Shown: positions 15,721 through 17,499 of the stretch, piece after piece
Position numbering within the stretch: the first letter of the stretch is position 1
Layout of the letters: the number at the start of each line of letters is the position of its first letter
Assembly: GCA_025362155.1 (NCBI GenBank)
Contig: JANYHX010000101.1
Span: 1 to 17,499 of the forward strand
Direction of reading: 5' to 3'
DNA: 17,499 nt
Origin: Gallionella sp.
GTDB taxonomy: Bacteria > Pseudomonadota > Gammaproteobacteria > Burkholderiales > Gallionellaceae
Position numbers and translations under genes: made by a program
The notes under the pieces: generated by a model
Told to the model about the DNA's origin: nothing
Databases searched by the model: none
Seen by the model: the letters and a program-made list of their open reading frames with translations, nothing else

Positions 15721-15784
15721 AGTTGCTGTCTCATACCTCATGGGCTGCCTCCGCTCCCAATGTTGCGTACTTTTAACATTCCTG

Positions 15785-15829
15785 TGGGGCACAGTGTTGC
15801 GATCGATAAATTCGATAGAATTTGCCCCA
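15785..15829. repeat. Nested inverted repeats ahead of the phosphodiesterase gene
   Basis: Outer arms TGGGGCA (15785-15791) and TGCCCCA (15823-15829) enclose the inner repeat ATCGA-TAAAT-TCGAT (15802-15816). No T-run follows, so a terminator is not indicated; an operator or leader structure is possible. It ends 22 bases before the ATG at 15852. Confidence 0.5.
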
Positions 15830-15851
15830 TAATTAAGGATACGCGGACAAA

Positions 15852-16616
15852 ATGAAACTTAAAGTATTGGGCTGTAGTGGTGGAATCGGTGGTAATTTGC
15901 ACACCACTTCGTTTTTGCTTGACCATGACGTATTGATTGATGCCGGGACGGGGGTAGGTGAACTCAGCCTTACCGAACTTGCTATGATCGATCATATTTT
16001 TGTTACTCACTCGCATCTCGATCATATCGCCTGCATCCCATTCATGCTGGATACCGTTGGGTTTATGCGGGACGGCCCATTGACGGTGTATGCAAGTGAA
16101 GAGACGTTGGACATTCTGAAGCATCATGTTTTTAATTGGAAAATATGGCCAGATTTCAGCAAAATTCCCAATGCCCACCAACCTTATTTGCGTTATCAGG
16201 CTATGGAGCTTGGTGAGACTATTGTCCTGAATGGGCGCAAGATAACTTCACTCCCTGCTAATCATGTGGTGCCTGCGGTGGGCTATCATCTGGATAGTGG
16301 CAAGGTGAGCCTGGTATTCACTGGAGATACCACCACCTGTGATGCGCTGTGGAAGGCGGTCAATAAAATTGAAAATTTGCGTTACCTTATTATCGAGACA
16401 GCATTTTCAAACAGTGAAAAAGATTTGGCCATAGTCTCCAAGCATTTATGCCCCAGCATGCTGGCAGAAGAATTACTTAAATTTAAGCGCAAGGCAGAGG
16501 TATTCATTACCCACCTTAAACCGAGTGAGATGGAGCTGACCATGCAAGAAATAAGTGAGTGTGGAAGCGGGCTAGAGCCAAAAATGTTATTGAATAATCA
16601 AGAATTTGATATTTAG
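15852..16616 (+). CDS. Metallo-beta-lactamase-fold hydrolase, class II cyclic-nucleotide phosphodiesterase-like
   Basis: 254 residues, no signal peptide, so cytoplasmic. The metal-binding motif THSHLDH (52-58) with the following IACIPF is typical of class II cAMP phosphodiesterases (PDEase_II). Further metal ligands fit NHVVPAVGY (His138), FTGDT (Asp159) and ITHLKP (His221). The start MKLKVLGCSGGIGGNLHTTS is also family-like. Substrate could be 3',5'-cAMP or another cyclic nucleotide; sequence alone does not settle it, and related folds cleave RNA or other phosphodiesters. It lies 131 bases after the FHA gene, possibly with its own promoter, and 47 bases ahead of the GAF gene. Confidence 0.8.
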   Translation: MKLKVLGCSGGIGGNLHTTSFLLDHDVLIDAGTGVGELSLTELAMIDHIFVTHSHLDHIACIPFMLDTVGFMRDGPLTVYASEETLDILKHHVFNWKIWPDFSKIPNAHQPYLRYQAMELGETIVLNGRKITSLPANHVVPAVGYHLDSGKVSLVFTGDTTTCDALWKAVNKIENLRYLIIETAFSNSEKDLAIVSKHLCPSMLAEELLKFKRKAEVFITHLKPSEMELTMQEISECGSGLEPKMLLNNQEFDI

Positions 16617-16663
16617 AATAAATGCGTTATAAATTTTATTTTAAATTCTAACGGGATGCGAAA

Positions 16664-17499
16664 ATGGCAACTAATAACACAGTAAGCAATGTCGGTGAGA
16701 TGACGCTTAGATTGGAGTTCACCAAGAACCTTAATCACGTTAACAATAGAATACACGCCACCGGTAACGTCGATGAAATCATGCTGGAGGTCAGCAAAGA
16801 TATTTGCGCGTTGTTCAATGCGGATCGGCTGACTATTTATGTTATAGGCGAAGACAACATATCGCTTATTTCCAAGGTCAAGACCGGACTCAATTCTTTC
16901 AAGGATCTCAAATTGCCCATTGCTGAGCAAAGCCTTGCAGGTTATGCGGCAATGCATAAAAAACTACTTAACATCAAAGATGTTTACGATGAAAAGGAAT
17001 TGGGACAATACAGCCCGCATCTGCGATTTTTGCAGGAGGTAGACAAGCGCACTGGATATCGCACCAAGCAAATGCTGGTTGCACCCATCCTGGATGCAGC
17101 CAACGGTGATTTAGTGGGCGTCATTCAGGTTATCAATAACAAAGCTGGTATGCCTTTTGCGTCCTTAATCGAAGAAGGCGCCCAAGAATTGGCACAGACG
17201 ATGGCGGTGGCGCTACGTCAGCGTCAGCAAAGTAGCACCACCAAAACAAAATATGATTTTTTAGTTGCTGATGCGGTACTTTCGGCTGCGGAATTTGAAT
17301 TGGCGACACGCACTGCACGGCGCAAGGGTATAGACATTGAAGAAGTGCTGCTGGACGAATTTCAAGTCAGTGTCGCCGCATTAGGTAATGCGCTATCCAA
17401 CTTTTTTGGAGTCCCTTATGAGCCCTACAGGGGTGATCGCCTCAAGCCTACCGAGATGCTGAAAAACCTGAGGCGAGAATATGTAGAAAGTAGTCATTG
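16664..17499 (+). CDS. GAF domain plus GspE/PilB N-terminal domain protein, 3' partial
   Basis: 278 codons are visible and the frame runs off the window. The ATG at 16664 gives MATNNTVSNV. Residues about 25-185 form a GAF domain (VDEIMLEVSKDICALFNADR, LPIAEQSLAGYAAMHKKLL, MLVAPILD, GVIQVINNK). From about 195 a type II secretion/type IV pilus ATPase N-terminal (T2SSE_N/MshEN-like) domain begins: FELATRTARRKGIDIEEVLL and ALSNFFGVPYEPYRGDR. The AAA+ motor domain would follow, outside the window; its presence is an inference. The ribosome site is weak (CGGGAT). A minus-strand opening in the same stretch is only a shadow. Confidence 0.82.
   Translation, partial: MATNNTVSNVGEMTLRLEFTKNLNHVNNRIHATGNVDEIMLEVSKDICALFNADRLTIYVIGEDNISLISKVKTGLNSFKDLKLPIAEQSLAGYAAMHKKLLNIKDVYDEKELGQYSPHLRFLQEVDKRTGYRTKQMLVAPILDAANGDLVGVIQVINNKAGMPFASLIEEGAQELAQTMAVALRQRQQSSTTKTKYDFLVADAVLSAAEFELATRTARRKGIDIEEVLLDEFQVSVAALGNALSNFFGVPYEPYRGDRLKPTEMLKNLRREYVESSH

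Overview
The window reads as chromosomal DNA of a Gram-negative proteobacterium, most likely a betaproteobacterium of the Nitrosomonadales type (for example Gallionellaceae). The reasons are the tolB-pal-cpoB-queE-queC order, the sucC-sucD-terC arrangement, and a Ser/Thr kinase, PP2C, FHA and GspE-like gene set. The taxonomic call is an inference from gene content, not from a search.

Layout. (1) Positions 1-3500, plus strand: the end of tolB, then pal, cpoB, queE and queC, packed with gaps of 2 to 38 bases. This is a cell-envelope (Tol-Pal) operon running into the queuosine/7-deazaguanine pathway. (2) 3530-3795: a near-consensus promoter, tRNA-Lys(UUU), tRNA-Thr(UGU) and a GNRA-loop terminator. 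(3) About 3800-8040: a small accessory region next to the tRNA-Thr gene. It holds a leftward terminator, a truncated and frameshifted istB (IS21 family) followed by a 49-base hairpin, a complete higB-higA toxin-antitoxin pair, a broken restriction enzyme that keeps only its nuclease end, and three exported small proteins of unknown role. One of these is an HNH-like protein whose usual Asp-His pair is missing. (4) 8070-11406: sucC, sucD and a TerC/YjbE membrane protein with one-base overlaps, then a universal stress protein. (5) 11508-17499: a signalling block. It encodes a membrane CHASE2 Ser/Thr kinase, a PP2C phosphatase, a two-FHA-domain protein, a class II cyclic-nucleotide phosphodiesterase-like metallo-hydrolase, and the start of a GAF plus GspE/PilB-N-terminal protein that runs off the window.

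Region 5 is the most interesting part. Kinase, phosphatase and FHA reader form a complete write-erase-read set, and they sit next to a GAF-fronted secretion/pilus-type protein and a possible cyclic-nucleotide hydrolase. The kinase linker and the FHA-protein linker share a short T-x-x-L pattern that could be the phosphothreonine ligand of the FHA domain. No CRISPR array, rRNA gene or complete insertion sequence was seen.
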